Positions 41,989 to 50,782 of a stretch of 64,000 nucleotides of DNA are shown one piece after another. Source of the DNA: Actinacidiphila glaucinigra (GTDB lineage Bacteria > Actinomycetota > Actinomycetes > Streptomycetales > Streptomycetaceae); the NCBI RefSeq assembly GCF_900188405.1, contig NZ_FZOF01000012.1, positions 150,547-214,546 on the forward strand. The letters run 5' to 3'. The position numbers and the translations under genes were made by a program. Under the pieces are notes generated by a model. That model searched no databases. It saw only the letters and a program-made list of their open reading frames with translations, and was not told the origin of the DNA. The first letter of the stretch is position 1. The number at the start of each line of letters is the position of its first letter.

Positions 41989-42666
41989 TCAGACCTCGAA
42001 CCGGGCGGGCAGCGAGGAGACCGCCACCGCCCTCTCGCCCGCTGCGGCCCCGTGCGCCGCGGCCCTGAGACGGTGGAGGACGGCGGTGCCCGCACGGGTG
42101 TAGGCCCCGGCGTCGTCGAAGAGCACGGAGTGCAGGTTGCCGGCGTCCATCAGCGCGATCAGCTCGAAGGCCAGCAGCGGGACGTCGGCGTCCGCACGCA
42201 ACTGCCCAGCCCGCCGGGCCTTCTCGAGGGTGATCTCGACATAGGTGGTCCACTCCAGCCGGGCCTGGGCGACCGCGTCGTGCACCGGCCCGCTGCGCGC
42301 GTCGAACTCCGCCGACACCGCGAACAGGAAGCAGCCGCCCGGGAACACCCGCCGCCGCGAGTAGTCCAGCCACGACTCGCACAGCCGCCACACCCGCGCC
42401 AGCCCCGCCGGCAGCTCCCGCGACGGTTCCACCACCTGCCGGATGTACACCTCGCGGGCCGCCCGTACGGTGGCGAGCTGCAACTCCTCCTTGGAGCCGA
42501 ACAAGGCGAACACCCCGCTCTTGCTGAGCCCGAGCTCGGTCGCCAGCCGGCCCAGGGACAGCCCTTCCAGACCCTCGGCCGAGGCGATCGCCATGGTGCG
42601 GTCCAGCACCAGCCGGCGGGTCTGGTTGCCGCGCTCCACCCGGCCGTCCGTACGCGTAGCTGCCAT
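41989..42666 (-). CDS. TetR-family transcriptional regulator
   Basis: A 225-residue TetR regulator with the helix-turn-helix at about 18-65 (VLDRTMAIASAEGLEGLSLGRLATELGLSKSGVFALFGSKEEL) and a TetR C-terminal domain of the YxaF/AcrR kind (RRVFPGGCFLFAVSAEFDAR). It is divergent from the M3 peptidase gene by 59 bases. That tight divergence gives it the peptidase promoter as a possible target, but TetR regulation of an oligopeptidase would be unusual, so this is uncertain. Confidence 0.85.
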   Translation of the reverse strand: MAATRTDGRVERGNQTRRLVLDRTMAIASAEGLEGLSLGRLATELGLSKSGVFALFGSKEELQLATVRAAREVYIRQVVEPSRELPAGLARVWRLCESWLDYSRRRVFPGGCFLFAVSAEFDARSGPVHDAVAQARLEWTTYVEITLEKARRAGQLRADADVPLLAFELIALMDAGNLHSVLFDDAGAYTRAGTAVLHRLRAAAHGAAAGERAVAVSSLPARFEV

Positions 42667-42725
42667 CCGGGCATCCTAGGGAAGGCCACGTCCGGGCGGC
42701 AGGCGCCGGGCGTAAGGTCGATGGC

Positions 42726-44747
42726 GTGACCTCGACGAACCCTTTCCTCAGCCCGAGCACCCTGCCGTACGAGCTGCCGCCGTTCGCGGACATCCGCGAG
42801 GAGCACTACCTTCCCGCCTTCGAGCAGGGGATGGCCGAGCAGCTCGCCGAGACCGAGGCCGTCGCCGCGAACCCCGAACCGCCGGGCTTCGAGAACACGA
42901 TCGTCGCCCTGGAGCGCTCCGGAGACCTGCTGGACCGCGTGTCGAAGGTCTTCTTCAACCGCGCGAGCGCCGACACCGGTCCGGGCATCCAGGAGATCGA
43001 GGCCCGGATCAACCCCGCCCTCGCCGCCCACGCCGACGCCATCCACCTGAACCCCGTCCTCTACTCCCGCGTCAAGGCGCTGTACGAGACCCGGACGGAA
43101 CTCGGCCTGGACGCCGAGGCGCTGCGGCTGCTGGAGCGGTACCACACCCGTTTCGTCCGCGCGGGCGCCGAGCTCACCGAGGAGGGCCGCGAGCGGCTCA
43201 GGGCGCTCAACGCGGAGATCGCGGAGGCCTCCACGGCCTTCGAGCAGAACCTGTTCGCCGACACCAAGGCCGCCGCCCTCGTGCTCGACGGCGCGGACGA
43301 GCTGGCCGGGCTCTCCGCCGACGCCGTCGCCGCCGCGGCCGCCAACGCCACCGCCCTCGGCCACGACGGCAAGTACGTCCTCAGCCTGAAGAACTTCTCC
43401 AACCAGTCCGAGCTGGCCTCGCTCGACGACCGCGCCCTGCGCGAGCGCCTGCTGACGGCCTCGCTCGGCCGCGGCCTGACCTCCAACCGCGAACTCACCG
43501 TCAGGCTCGCCCGGCTGCGCGCCGAGCGTGCCGCCCTGCTCGGCTACGAGAACCACGCCGCGTACGTCGTCGCCGACCAGACCGCGGGCACCCCCGAGGC
43601 CGTGACCTCCCTGCTCGCACGCCTCGTCCCGCCCGCGGTCGCCAACGCCGAGCGCGAGGCGGCCGCCCTGGCCGCCGCCTCCGGCCTGGAGGACTTCGCG
43701 GCCTGGGACTGGACCTACTGGTCGGAGAAGGTCCGCAAGGCGGAGTACGACATCGACACCGCCGCCATGCGCCCCTACTTCGAGCTGGACCGGGTCCTGC
43801 GGGACGGCGTCTTCCACGCCGCCGGCCAGGTCTACGGGCTGGGCTTCACCGAGCGCACCGACCTCGCCGGCTACCACCCCGACGTCCGGGTCTTCGAGGT
43901 CTCCAACGCCGACGGCTCGCCCCTCGGCCTCTACCTCGGCGACTTCTTCGCCCGCGCCTCCAAGCGCGGCGGCGCCTGGATGAACAGCCTGGTCGACCAG
44001 TCGGCGCTCTTCGGCCGCAAGCCCGTGGTGGTCAACAACCTGAACGTCGCCAAGCCCGCCGCCGGCGAGCCCGCGCTGCTCACCTACGACGAGGTCAACA
44101 CCCTCTTCCACGAGTTCGGCCACGCGCTGCACGGCCTGTTCTCCGAGGTCCGCCACCCCTTCTTCTCCGGTACGGCCGTCCCGCGCGACTTCGTCGAATA
44201 CCCCTCCCAGGTCAACGAGATGTGGGTGACCTGGCCGGAGGTGCTGGCCCACTACGCCCGCCACCACGAGACCGGCGAGCCCGTGCCCGCCGAACTGGTG
44301 ACCCGCATGGAGGCCGCGGAGCGCTTCGGCCAGGGCTTCCGCACGGTGGAGTACCTCGCGGCCGCCGTCCTCGACTGGGCCTGGCACACCATCCCGGCCG
44401 GTCACGACCCGGGCGACGCCGAGGAGTTCGAGGCCGCCGCCCTGAAGGAGGCGGGGCTCGCGCTGCCCGCGATCCCGCCGCGCTATCGCAGCACCTACTT
44501 CGCGCACATCTTCGCCCACGGCTACAGCGCCGGGTACTACTCGTACATCTGGAGCGAGGTGCTCGACGCCGACACCGTGGAGTGGTTCAAGGAGAACGGC
44601 GGCATGCGGCGCGAGAACGGTGACACCTTCCGCCGTGAACTGCTCTCCCGCGGCGGCAGCGTCGACCCGATGGCCGCGTTCGAGGGCTTCCGCGGCCGGG
44701 CGCCGCGCATCGAGCCGCTGCTGACGCGCCGGGGTCTGACCGGCTGA
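42726..44747 (+). CDS. M3-family oligopeptidase (peptidyl-dipeptidase Dcp type)
   Basis: A 673-residue zinc peptidase of family M3. The zinc site is HEFGHALHG near residue 463, and the third ligand Glu is in DFVEYPSQVNEMW about 27 residues later. The N-terminus (PFLSPSTLPYELPPFADIREEHYLPAFEQGM) is like Dcp/OpdA. Length is normal. It is cytoplasmic and degrades short peptides. The GTG at 42726 starts the conserved part. Confidence 0.92.
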   Translation: MTSTNPFLSPSTLPYELPPFADIREEHYLPAFEQGMAEQLAETEAVAANPEPPGFENTIVALERSGDLLDRVSKVFFNRASADTGPGIQEIEARINPALAAHADAIHLNPVLYSRVKALYETRTELGLDAEALRLLERYHTRFVRAGAELTEEGRERLRALNAEIAEASTAFEQNLFADTKAAALVLDGADELAGLSADAVAAAAANATALGHDGKYVLSLKNFSNQSELASLDDRALRERLLTASLGRGLTSNRELTVRLARLRAERAALLGYENHAAYVVADQTAGTPEAVTSLLARLVPPAVANAEREAAALAAASGLEDFAAWDWTYWSEKVRKAEYDIDTAAMRPYFELDRVLRDGVFHAAGQVYGLGFTERTDLAGYHPDVRVFEVSNADGSPLGLYLGDFFARASKRGGAWMNSLVDQSALFGRKPVVVNNLNVAKPAAGEPALLTYDEVNTLFHEFGHALHGLFSEVRHPFFSGTAVPRDFVEYPSQVNEMWVTWPEVLAHYARHHETGEPVPAELVTRMEAAERFGQGFRTVEYLAAAVLDWAWHTIPAGHDPGDAEEFEAAALKEAGLALPAIPPRYRSTYFAHIFAHGYSAGYYSYIWSEVLDADTVEWFKENGGMRRENGDTFRRELLSRGGSVDPMAAFEGFRGRAPRIEPLLTRRGLTG

Positions 44748-44993
44748 CCTTTCCGGGGATCCGGGGACCTTCCGGCCCGAGGGGGGCGTCCGTACCGCCG
44801 TACGGCCGCTCCCCGCCGAGCCGTTGGTCGGCGAGTCCCCGGTCGCGGGAACCCGATCGGACCCCTGACGCAGACTTATCAGGAATGATCTATACCGGAT
44901 CGGTCACGGCCACATTACAGACAGCTCTTGTCTCTGCGCGCATGGTGAAGCTCTGCCACGGTGTCTTCACATCCGAGCCTCAGGGGGTTCACC

Positions 44994-45509
44994 ATGTCTC
45001 AGTCGTCGCACGCATCGCCACCGGGTCACTACCCACCGCATCAGGAGCCGGACTGGAGCCGGCCGCCGAAGAAAAAGGGTGCCGGGAAGATAGTCGGAAT
45101 CGGGGTCGTCGCCATCGTTGTCATCATCGGCGGCAGCGTCGCCTTCGCCCTCAAGACCGGTGAGGACAAGAGCGGTTCGGGGAACGACTCCCCGGCCTCC
45201 GTGTCCCCGGCGGGGGACAGCGGCCAGAAGTCGGCCCCGCGGGACGCGAAGGTCACCTCGTGCGCCCTCGCCGCCTTCAGCAAGTGGCCCAGTGCCGAGG
45301 TGACCATCACCAACCACAGTTCGGAGACCTCCGACTACCAGGTGCGCATCGCGTTCGTGGACGCCGGCGGAGGTCGTATCGCCGAGGCCGTGGCGAACGC
45401 GACGGGTCTGGCCTCGGGGGACGCGATCGACACGAGCGCCCAGGGATCCGAGCCCGCCTCCGGCGACATCGACTGCAAGGTCATCGAGGTGCTGCGCAAG
45501 GCGAGTTGA
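44994..45509 (+). CDS. Small membrane-anchored protein (FxLYD-like)
   Basis: A 171-residue protein. Residues 1-31 are Pro/His-rich and basic (PPKKKGAGK), residues 32-53 are one membrane helix (IVGIGVVAIVVIIGGSVAFAL), and the rest is extracellular: a Ser/Pro-rich spacer and a small beta domain from about 82 with AEVTITNHSSETSDYQVRIAF, the pattern of FxLYD domains, and two cysteines. The ATG at 44994 follows CAGGGGGTTCACC. It ends 531 bases before the next gene and is closed by a strong terminator, so it is probably not part of the Pst-like locus. Function unknown. Confidence 0.7.
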   Translation: MSQSSHASPPGHYPPHQEPDWSRPPKKKGAGKIVGIGVVAIVVIIGGSVAFALKTGEDKSGSGNDSPASVSPAGDSGQKSAPRDAKVTSCALAAFSKWPSAEVTITNHSSETSDYQVRIAFVDAGGGRIAEAVANATGLASGDAIDTSAQGSEPASGDIDCKVIEVLRKAS

Positions 45510-45595
45510 CCCCTCGCCTGCCCTGCCGGCCGCCGGGGCGTGAACGCGGCGCGATCCGCCGCCCCTCCGGCGCCGGTGACACCGGCCGGTATTCC

Positions 45596-45624
45596 GGACC
45601 CCGCGGTACGGGACCGCGGGGTCC
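45596..45624 (+). terminator. Terminator hairpin
   Basis: A perfect 12-bp stem, GGACCCCGCGGT / ACCGCGGGGTCC, with loop ACGGG, followed by TTCC. It lies 87 bases after the small membrane protein gene and isolates it from the large locus downstream. Confidence 0.8.
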
Positions 45625-46040
45625 TTCCGCTTCTCGCCCGGGCCGCCGCCGTGCGGGCGGTAGTCGGATTCCGTGAAGGTTCCGCATAAGGCTCCGACAC
45701 ACGCCAGGACGATCCGAAATGGCGGAAAAGCGTCACGGGCATGCGGTGCCACGAGGTGGGTCCCGTCCATCTGACGGCCCGTTCCGTCGTATGAGGGCGC
45801 CGGGCGCGGGTGATACGTGTGCGTGTATCCCCCATGTACCCCATTTCGGGTGCGGAGTGTCACCGATGCCCTGATCCCGATCACCTTGCGTGGACCTGCA
45901 CGTCTCGTTCATCTTCTCTCCGTTCGGCCTTCACTCTTCCTTGAACGCAGCCCCCTCATGGCCCGCGACTGTCAGTGCCGCCTGAGGACGCATTTTCGGC
46001 CTGAGGCGCACCGGCGCGAAGGGGAGGGAGGTCGGCCGCC
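45625..46040 (+). promoter_or_regulatory. Upstream region of the Pst-like surface locus
   Basis: About 415 bases without a gene, less GC-rich than its surroundings. It contains a GATAC-N8-GTATC inverted repeat at 45812-45829. It also has a CT-rich stretch at 45907-45939 in which GTTCATCTTCT and CTTCACTCTTC are 22 bases apart, i.e. in the 11-base register of PhoP boxes; the unit between them does not match. PhoP control is therefore possible but weakly supported. The ribosome site GGGAGGGAGG precedes the ATG at 46041. Confidence 0.35.
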
Positions 46041-46775
46041 ATGGTCCGGCCACGCGTTCTGTACATGTCGGCTCACGCGGGTGGCAGGTCCCTGCCACAA
46101 GCCTCATCGCCCGCGCGACCGGGGAATTCGGAGGATCCCGGGTCCTCCTCGGAGGGCTCGTCGCGTGCGGCGAGACCCGGCGGGGGAACCAGACCCGACG
46201 GCCCGGACCGGCGGGGCCGCGACGAGCGGGGCGACCGTCACGACCGCCCCGCAGCGGCGGCCGCCGCGGTCGGCTGGCGGCTGGTCGGCGCCAACAACCG
46301 GGAACTGGGCCGCAGCGCTGTCACCTACGCCTCCCTCGTGGAGTGCCAGGCCGCCGTGCTGCTGCTCCGCGAGCACATCGGTCAGATCCGCGCGCAGCTG
46401 TCCATGGCCGACGCGGGCGGCACCTGGACGTGGCGCGTCGAACTCGCCGGCAGGGACGTCGCCGTGTCCGGGCGGACCTACCACCGCCTGCGCGAGTGCC
46501 AGCAGAACCTCGGTCGCTTCCTGGCCGCGGTCCCGGTCGCCGAGTTGACCGAGGGCACGGCCCAGCGCCCGCGGCTGCGCGGCCTGCGCGCCTCGGCGCC
46601 CGCGCGGTCTACGCGAGGAGAACCGGAGGAACCCCGCGACGGGCGGGCCCGGCGGGGTACCGCCGTCCAGGCCGCACCTGCGGCGACCGCCGTGAGCGCC
46701 GTCCAGGCCGCGACCGCCGCGACCGCCATGCCCGCCGCGTCCGCCGTTTCCGGTATCGGGGCGGTGGCACGATGA
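46041..46775 (+). CDS. DUF1508/YegP-like protein heading the Pst-like locus
   Basis: A 244-residue protein of unknown function. The first 75 residues are disordered (Ser/Pro/Arg/Asp-rich). Residues about 78-165 resemble two consecutive units of the small DUF1508 (YegP) fold: GWRLVGANNRELGRSAVTYASLVECQAAVLLL and WTWRVELAGRDVAVSGRTYHRLRECQQNL. A low-complexity Ala/Thr/Val tail follows. No signal peptide or membrane segment is seen, so it should be cytoplasmic. Its stop overlaps the pstC start (ATGA), which ties it to the transporter. Confidence 0.6.
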   Translation: MVRPRVLYMSAHAGGRSLPQASSPARPGNSEDPGSSSEGSSRAARPGGGTRPDGPDRRGRDERGDRHDRPAAAAAAVGWRLVGANNRELGRSAVTYASLVECQAAVLLLREHIGQIRAQLSMADAGGTWTWRVELAGRDVAVSGRTYHRLRECQQNLGRFLAAVPVAELTEGTAQRPRLRGLRASAPARSTRGEPEEPRDGRARRGTAVQAAPAATAVSAVQAATAATAMPAASAVSGIGAVAR

Positions 46776-47800
46776 CCACCTTCGTTCCCGGTCTCACCGG
46801 CACGGAGCCCGGCCCGGCCGCCGATGACGTACCGCGCGACATCCGTTCGTCCCCCGAGCCGGCGGACCGCGCGTTCCGCCTCGTCGCCCGCGGCAGCGGT
46901 GCCGCGGTGCTTGCGATCATGCTGCTGGTCGGCTTCTTCCTCACCTACCGCGCTTGGGGCGCGCTGAGCGTCGCCGGCTTCTCGTTCCTCACCACCTCCG
47001 CCTGGGAGCCCGACTCCCACCGCTTCGGCATCGCGGCGGTGATCACCGGAACGGTGCTGATCGGCCTGGTCGCCATCAGCCTCGCCCTGCCGCTGGCGCT
47101 GGGCACGGCGCTGTACATCTCCGAGTACGCCCCGCGGCGGCTGAAGCGGTTCCTGGTCAGCCTGGTCGACCTCATGGCGGCGGTGCCGAGCGTGGTCTAC
47201 GGCCTGTGGGGGGCGTTCTTCCTCCAGGGGCACGTCGTCGGGCTCTCCCGCTGGATCTCCACGTACTTCGGCTGGATCCCGCTCTTCCGCGTGGAGGGGG
47301 CGGAACCGGACGACCCGCTCGCGAGCATGACCGTCTACACGTCCTCCACCTTCATCGCCGGCATGGTCGTCGCGCTGATGGTGACCCCGATCGCCTGCTC
47401 GGTCATGCGGGAGGCGTTCTCCCAGGCACCGCCCGGCGAGCGCGAGGGCGCGTACGCGCTCGGCGCGACCAGGTGGGGCATGATCCGCTCCGTCGTCCTG
47501 CCCTTCGGGCTCGGCGGCGTGATCGGCGGGACGATGCTCGGCCTCGGCCGGGCGCTGGGCGAGACCATCGCGGTCTACATGATCATCTCGCCGGTGTTCG
47601 AGATCCAGCCGCACATCCTGCAGAACGGCGCCATCTCCGTCTCGTCGCTGATCGCCCTGCGCTACGGATCCGCGAGCGAACTGGGCATGTCGGCCCTGAT
47701 GGCCGCAGGTCTCACGCTCTTCGTCATGACCCTCATCGTCAACTTCATCGCCTCCTCGATCGTGGCGCGCAGCCGCTCGGGCGCGGGGGCGGAGGCCTGA
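46772..47800 (+). CDS. pstC: Pst-type ABC transporter permease (PstC-like)
   Basis: A 342-residue permease. After a hydrophilic N-terminus come six helices. It carries a typical EAA loop (EREGAYALGATRWGMIRSVVLPFG) and a late segment (GLGRALGETIAVYMI) close to PstC of phosphate transporters. The start overlaps the preceding stop and pstA begins one base after its stop. The phosphate label comes from the family; the unusual surface partners mean another phosphorylated ligand cannot be excluded. Confidence 0.88.
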   Translation: MTTFVPGLTGTEPGPAADDVPRDIRSSPEPADRAFRLVARGSGAAVLAIMLLVGFFLTYRAWGALSVAGFSFLTTSAWEPDSHRFGIAAVITGTVLIGLVAISLALPLALGTALYISEYAPRRLKRFLVSLVDLMAAVPSVVYGLWGAFFLQGHVVGLSRWISTYFGWIPLFRVEGAEPDDPLASMTVYTSSTFIAGMVVALMVTPIACSVMREAFSQAPPGEREGAYALGATRWGMIRSVVLPFGLGGVIGGTMLGLGRALGETIAVYMIISPVFEIQPHILQNGAISVSSLIALRYGSASELGMSALMAAGLTLFVMTLIVNFIASSIVARSRSGAGAEA

Positions 47801-47801
47801 A

Positions 47802-49016
47802 ATGACCGATCTCCTCAAGACGCCGCGGACGACGATGCCCACCCGCGAGGAGGACGCGGGGCCAGAGGTGCGCCGCAACACCTCGCCCGTGACGGTGGAG
47901 GACCGGCTGGCCGTGGCCGGCGCCCTGGCCGGTTCCGTGGCCCTGACGTTCGTGCTGTTCGGCTGGATCGCCCCGTTCGACTCGCTGCTGGGCTTCGTCG
48001 TCGTCGCCTACCTCCTGTTCATCGGCCTGTACGCGGTGCTGATCTCCCTCGACGAGAACCGCGTCGCGGTACGGGACCGGGTGACGGCGGTGGTGTGGCA
48101 GAGCCTCGCCGCCCTGCTCCTGGCGGCTCTGGGCTTCGTGGTCATCTACGCCCTGCTGCGCGGCCACCGGGCGCTGGGGCACTGGAACTTCTACACGCAG
48201 GACATGTCGAGCACCGGCCCGCTGGCACCGCTCACCCAGGGCGGCGTCCTGCACGCGATGGTCGGCACGCTGGAGCAGATCTCCATCTCGCTGGCGATCA
48301 CCGTGCCGCTGGGACTGATGTGCGCGGTCTTCCTCAACGAGGTGCCCGGCGGCTACGCCCGCTTCGTGCGCACCGTCGTGGAGGCGATGACCGCACTGCC
48401 GTCCATCGTGGCGGGCCTGTTCATCTACGCCACCGTCATCCTCATGATCGGCGTCGACAAGTCCGGCTTCGCTGCCGGCCTCGCGCTGAGCGTCATGATG
48501 CTGCCGATCATCATCCGCGCCGCAGACGTGGTCCTCCGCCTGGTGCCGGGCTCCCTGCGCGAGGCCTCCTACGCGCTCGGCTCCGGTCAGTGGCGCACCG
48601 TCTGGACGGTGGTGCTGCCCACCTCCCGCTCCGGCCTGACCACCGCGGTGATCCTCGGCACCGCCCGAGGGATCGGGGAGACCTCCCCGGTGCTGCTCAC
48701 CTCGGGGGCCGCGGCCGGCGTCAACGCCAACGCGCTGAGCGGACCGCAGACCTCGCTGCCGCTCGCCACCTTCCAGCTCGTCACTCAGCCCCAACCCAAC
48801 ATGATCACTCGGGGATTCGGCTGCGCCGCGCTGCTGATGTTCCTGGTGCTGCTGCTGTTCCTGCTGGCCCGCGTCATCGGCGGCCGGGGCCCCGGCGAGC
48901 TCTCCCGGGGCAGGCAGCACCGCCGGGTGCTGGCCTCCCGCCGGGACGTGGAGCGCATGGAACGCCGCCCGCAGCGGTTCCCGCAGCCCGCGGCCCCGTC
49001 CGGGACCGAGTCGTGA
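47802..49016 (+). CDS. pstA: Pst-type ABC transporter permease (PstA-like)
   Basis: A 404-residue permease, longer than usual (about 280-300) because of a 120-residue N-terminal part with three extra helices and a charged C-terminal tail. The core has the EAA loop LREASYALGSGQWRTVWTVVLPTS and the PstA-typical GTARGIGETSPVLLTSGA. It follows pstC by one base and precedes the binding-protein gene. Confidence 0.88.
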   Translation: MTDLLKTPRTTMPTREEDAGPEVRRNTSPVTVEDRLAVAGALAGSVALTFVLFGWIAPFDSLLGFVVVAYLLFIGLYAVLISLDENRVAVRDRVTAVVWQSLAALLLAALGFVVIYALLRGHRALGHWNFYTQDMSSTGPLAPLTQGGVLHAMVGTLEQISISLAITVPLGLMCAVFLNEVPGGYARFVRTVVEAMTALPSIVAGLFIYATVILMIGVDKSGFAAGLALSVMMLPIIIRAADVVLRLVPGSLREASYALGSGQWRTVWTVVLPTSRSGLTTAVILGTARGIGETSPVLLTSGAAAGVNANALSGPQTSLPLATFQLVTQPQPNMITRGFGCAALLMFLVLLLFLLARVIGGRGPGELSRGRQHRRVLASRRDVERMERRPQRFPQPAAPSGTES

Positions 49017-49072
49017 CCGCCCACCCCGCCCGTACCCCGGGCACCGCCCGCACCGATCAGGAGCAACCCGCC

Positions 49073-50782
49073 ATGCCCGGAGCACGTCCGGCACCCTCCG
49101 AACGTCCCCGCGTCAGAGTCCTGACCGCCCTCGCCCTGATGCTGGCGGCGTTGCTGTTCGGCGCCTCGCTGCCCGTCGCCGAGGAGGCGGCCGCAGCGAC
49201 GTACGTCCCGATCTCGGGCGCCGGGTCCACCTGGAGCCAGAACGCCCTGGACCAGTGGCGGGCCAACGTCAAGCAGTACAACATGACGGTCAACTACACC
49301 GGCAACGGATCCTCCGACGGCCGCAACCAGTTCCGCAACGGCACCGTCGACTACGGCGTCTCCGAGATCCCCTACGGCGTCAAGGACTCCGGCGTCGTCG
49401 ACAGCGCCCCGAGCCGCAAGTTCGCCTACATGCCGATCGTGGCCGGCGGCACGTCGTTCATGTACAACCTCACCATCGGCAACCGGCGGGTGACCAACCT
49501 GCGGCTGTCCGGCGAGGTCATCACCAAGATCTTCACCGGGGTCGTCAAGACCTGGAATGATCCGGCGATCGCGGCGGACAACCCCTCGCTGGCCGCGGCG
49601 CTGCCGGCCCGCAGGATCGTTCCGGTCGTCCGCTCGGACGGCTCCGGGACCACCGCGCAGTTCTCGGCCTGGATGGCCAGCGAGCACGCCGGACTGTGGG
49701 ACGCCTACTGCCGCAAGGCCGGCCGCAGCACACCCTGCGGTACCACCTCCAACTACCCGATGGTCTCCGGCAGCGGCTTCGTCGGCCAGGCCGGCTCCAA
49801 CGGCGTCTCCGGCTACGTGGCCCAGAAGGGCAACGTCGGGACCATCACCTACGTCGAGTACTCCTACGCCGTCTACACCACCGGCTTCCCGGTGGTGAAG
49901 GTGCTGAACAAGGCGGGCTACTACACCGAGCCCACGGCCCGGAACGTCGCGGTGGGTCTGCTCAAGGCCGACATCAACCCCAAGACGCTGACCCAGGAGC
50001 TCACCGGCGTCTACCGCGACAGCGACCCGCGCACCTACCCGCTGTCCAGCTACAGCTACATGATCGTGCCGACCGCGGTGGAGGCGAACTTCAGCAAGCA
50101 GAAGGGCAAGACCCTCGGCGCCTTCGCGTACTACTTCCTCTGCCAGGGGCAGCAGCACGTGGACGACCTGGGCTACTCACCGCTGCCGGTCAACCTCGTG
50201 AAGGCCGGTCTGCAGCAGGTGCGCCGCATCCCGGGTGTCGACGTCGAGTCCGTGAACATCAAGAATTGCCACAACCCGACCTTCTCCGCCAGCGGCGCCA
50301 ACACCTTGGCCAAATCCGCCCCCTACCCGCCCACCTGTGACAAGAAGGGCGCATCCCAGTGCGCCACCGGCACCGGCGGCGACAAGACCCCGACCCAGGT
50401 GACCGGCGGCAAGGGTTCGGGCGGTTCGTCCTCCGGGGGCGGGTCCGGCAACGGCACCGGCAACACCTCGACCGGCGGCAAGGGCGGTACGGGCGGTACC
50501 ACCGGCGGCACGGGCGGCGGGGACGACGGCGGGACGTCGGCCGGCGGCACGAGCGCCTCGCCCTCGGTCGACCCTGACACCGGACAGGTGGTCACCAACG
50601 ACGGCTCGGCCTCCGGCACCGTCGACGGCGGTGCCTACTCCCAGCCCGTCACCACCGCCAGCAGCATCGGCGGCGGCACGCGCCGCGCCCTGATGGTGCT
50701 CGCCGCGGTGCTGCTGCTGACGCTGACCGTGGCGCCGCCGCTGCTCACTTCGGTGCTCAACGCGAAGCGGAGGCGGTCGTGA
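49073..50782 (+). CDS. PstS-like binding protein with C-terminal membrane anchor
   Basis: A 569-residue protein. After a signal peptide (1-43) comes a PstS fold: YVPISGAGSTWSQNALDQW, VNYTGNGSSDGRNQFRNG, LRLSGEVITKIFTG and the phosphate-site segment VVRSDGSGTTAQFSAWM. The fold ends near residue 410. A Gly/Ser/Thr-rich spacer of about 110 residues follows, then a membrane helix (about 540-562) and a KRRRS end. PstS proteins in Gram-positives are usually N-terminal lipoproteins; here the anchor is at the C-terminus. The ATG at 49073 follows CAGGAG; a GTG at 49013 overlapping the pstA stop is possible. Confidence 0.82.
   Translation: MPGARPAPSERPRVRVLTALALMLAALLFGASLPVAEEAAAATYVPISGAGSTWSQNALDQWRANVKQYNMTVNYTGNGSSDGRNQFRNGTVDYGVSEIPYGVKDSGVVDSAPSRKFAYMPIVAGGTSFMYNLTIGNRRVTNLRLSGEVITKIFTGVVKTWNDPAIAADNPSLAAALPARRIVPVVRSDGSGTTAQFSAWMASEHAGLWDAYCRKAGRSTPCGTTSNYPMVSGSGFVGQAGSNGVSGYVAQKGNVGTITYVEYSYAVYTTGFPVVKVLNKAGYYTEPTARNVAVGLLKADINPKTLTQELTGVYRDSDPRTYPLSSYSYMIVPTAVEANFSKQKGKTLGAFAYYFLCQGQQHVDDLGYSPLPVNLVKAGLQQVRRIPGVDVESVNIKNCHNPTFSASGANTLAKSAPYPPTCDKKGASQCATGTGGDKTPTQVTGGKGSGGSSSGGGSGNGTGNTSTGGKGGTGGTTGGTGGGDDGGTSAGGTSASPSVDPDTGQVVTNDGSASGTVDGGAYSQPVTTASSIGGGTRRALMVLAAVLLLTLTVAPPLLTSVLNAKRRRS

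Noticed and set aside
42159..44519. Minus-strand frame of nearly 800 codons opposite the M3 peptidase
   Set aside because: Low-complexity Gly/Val/Ala/Glu content, no motif, and complete overlap with a well-supported zinc peptidase gene.
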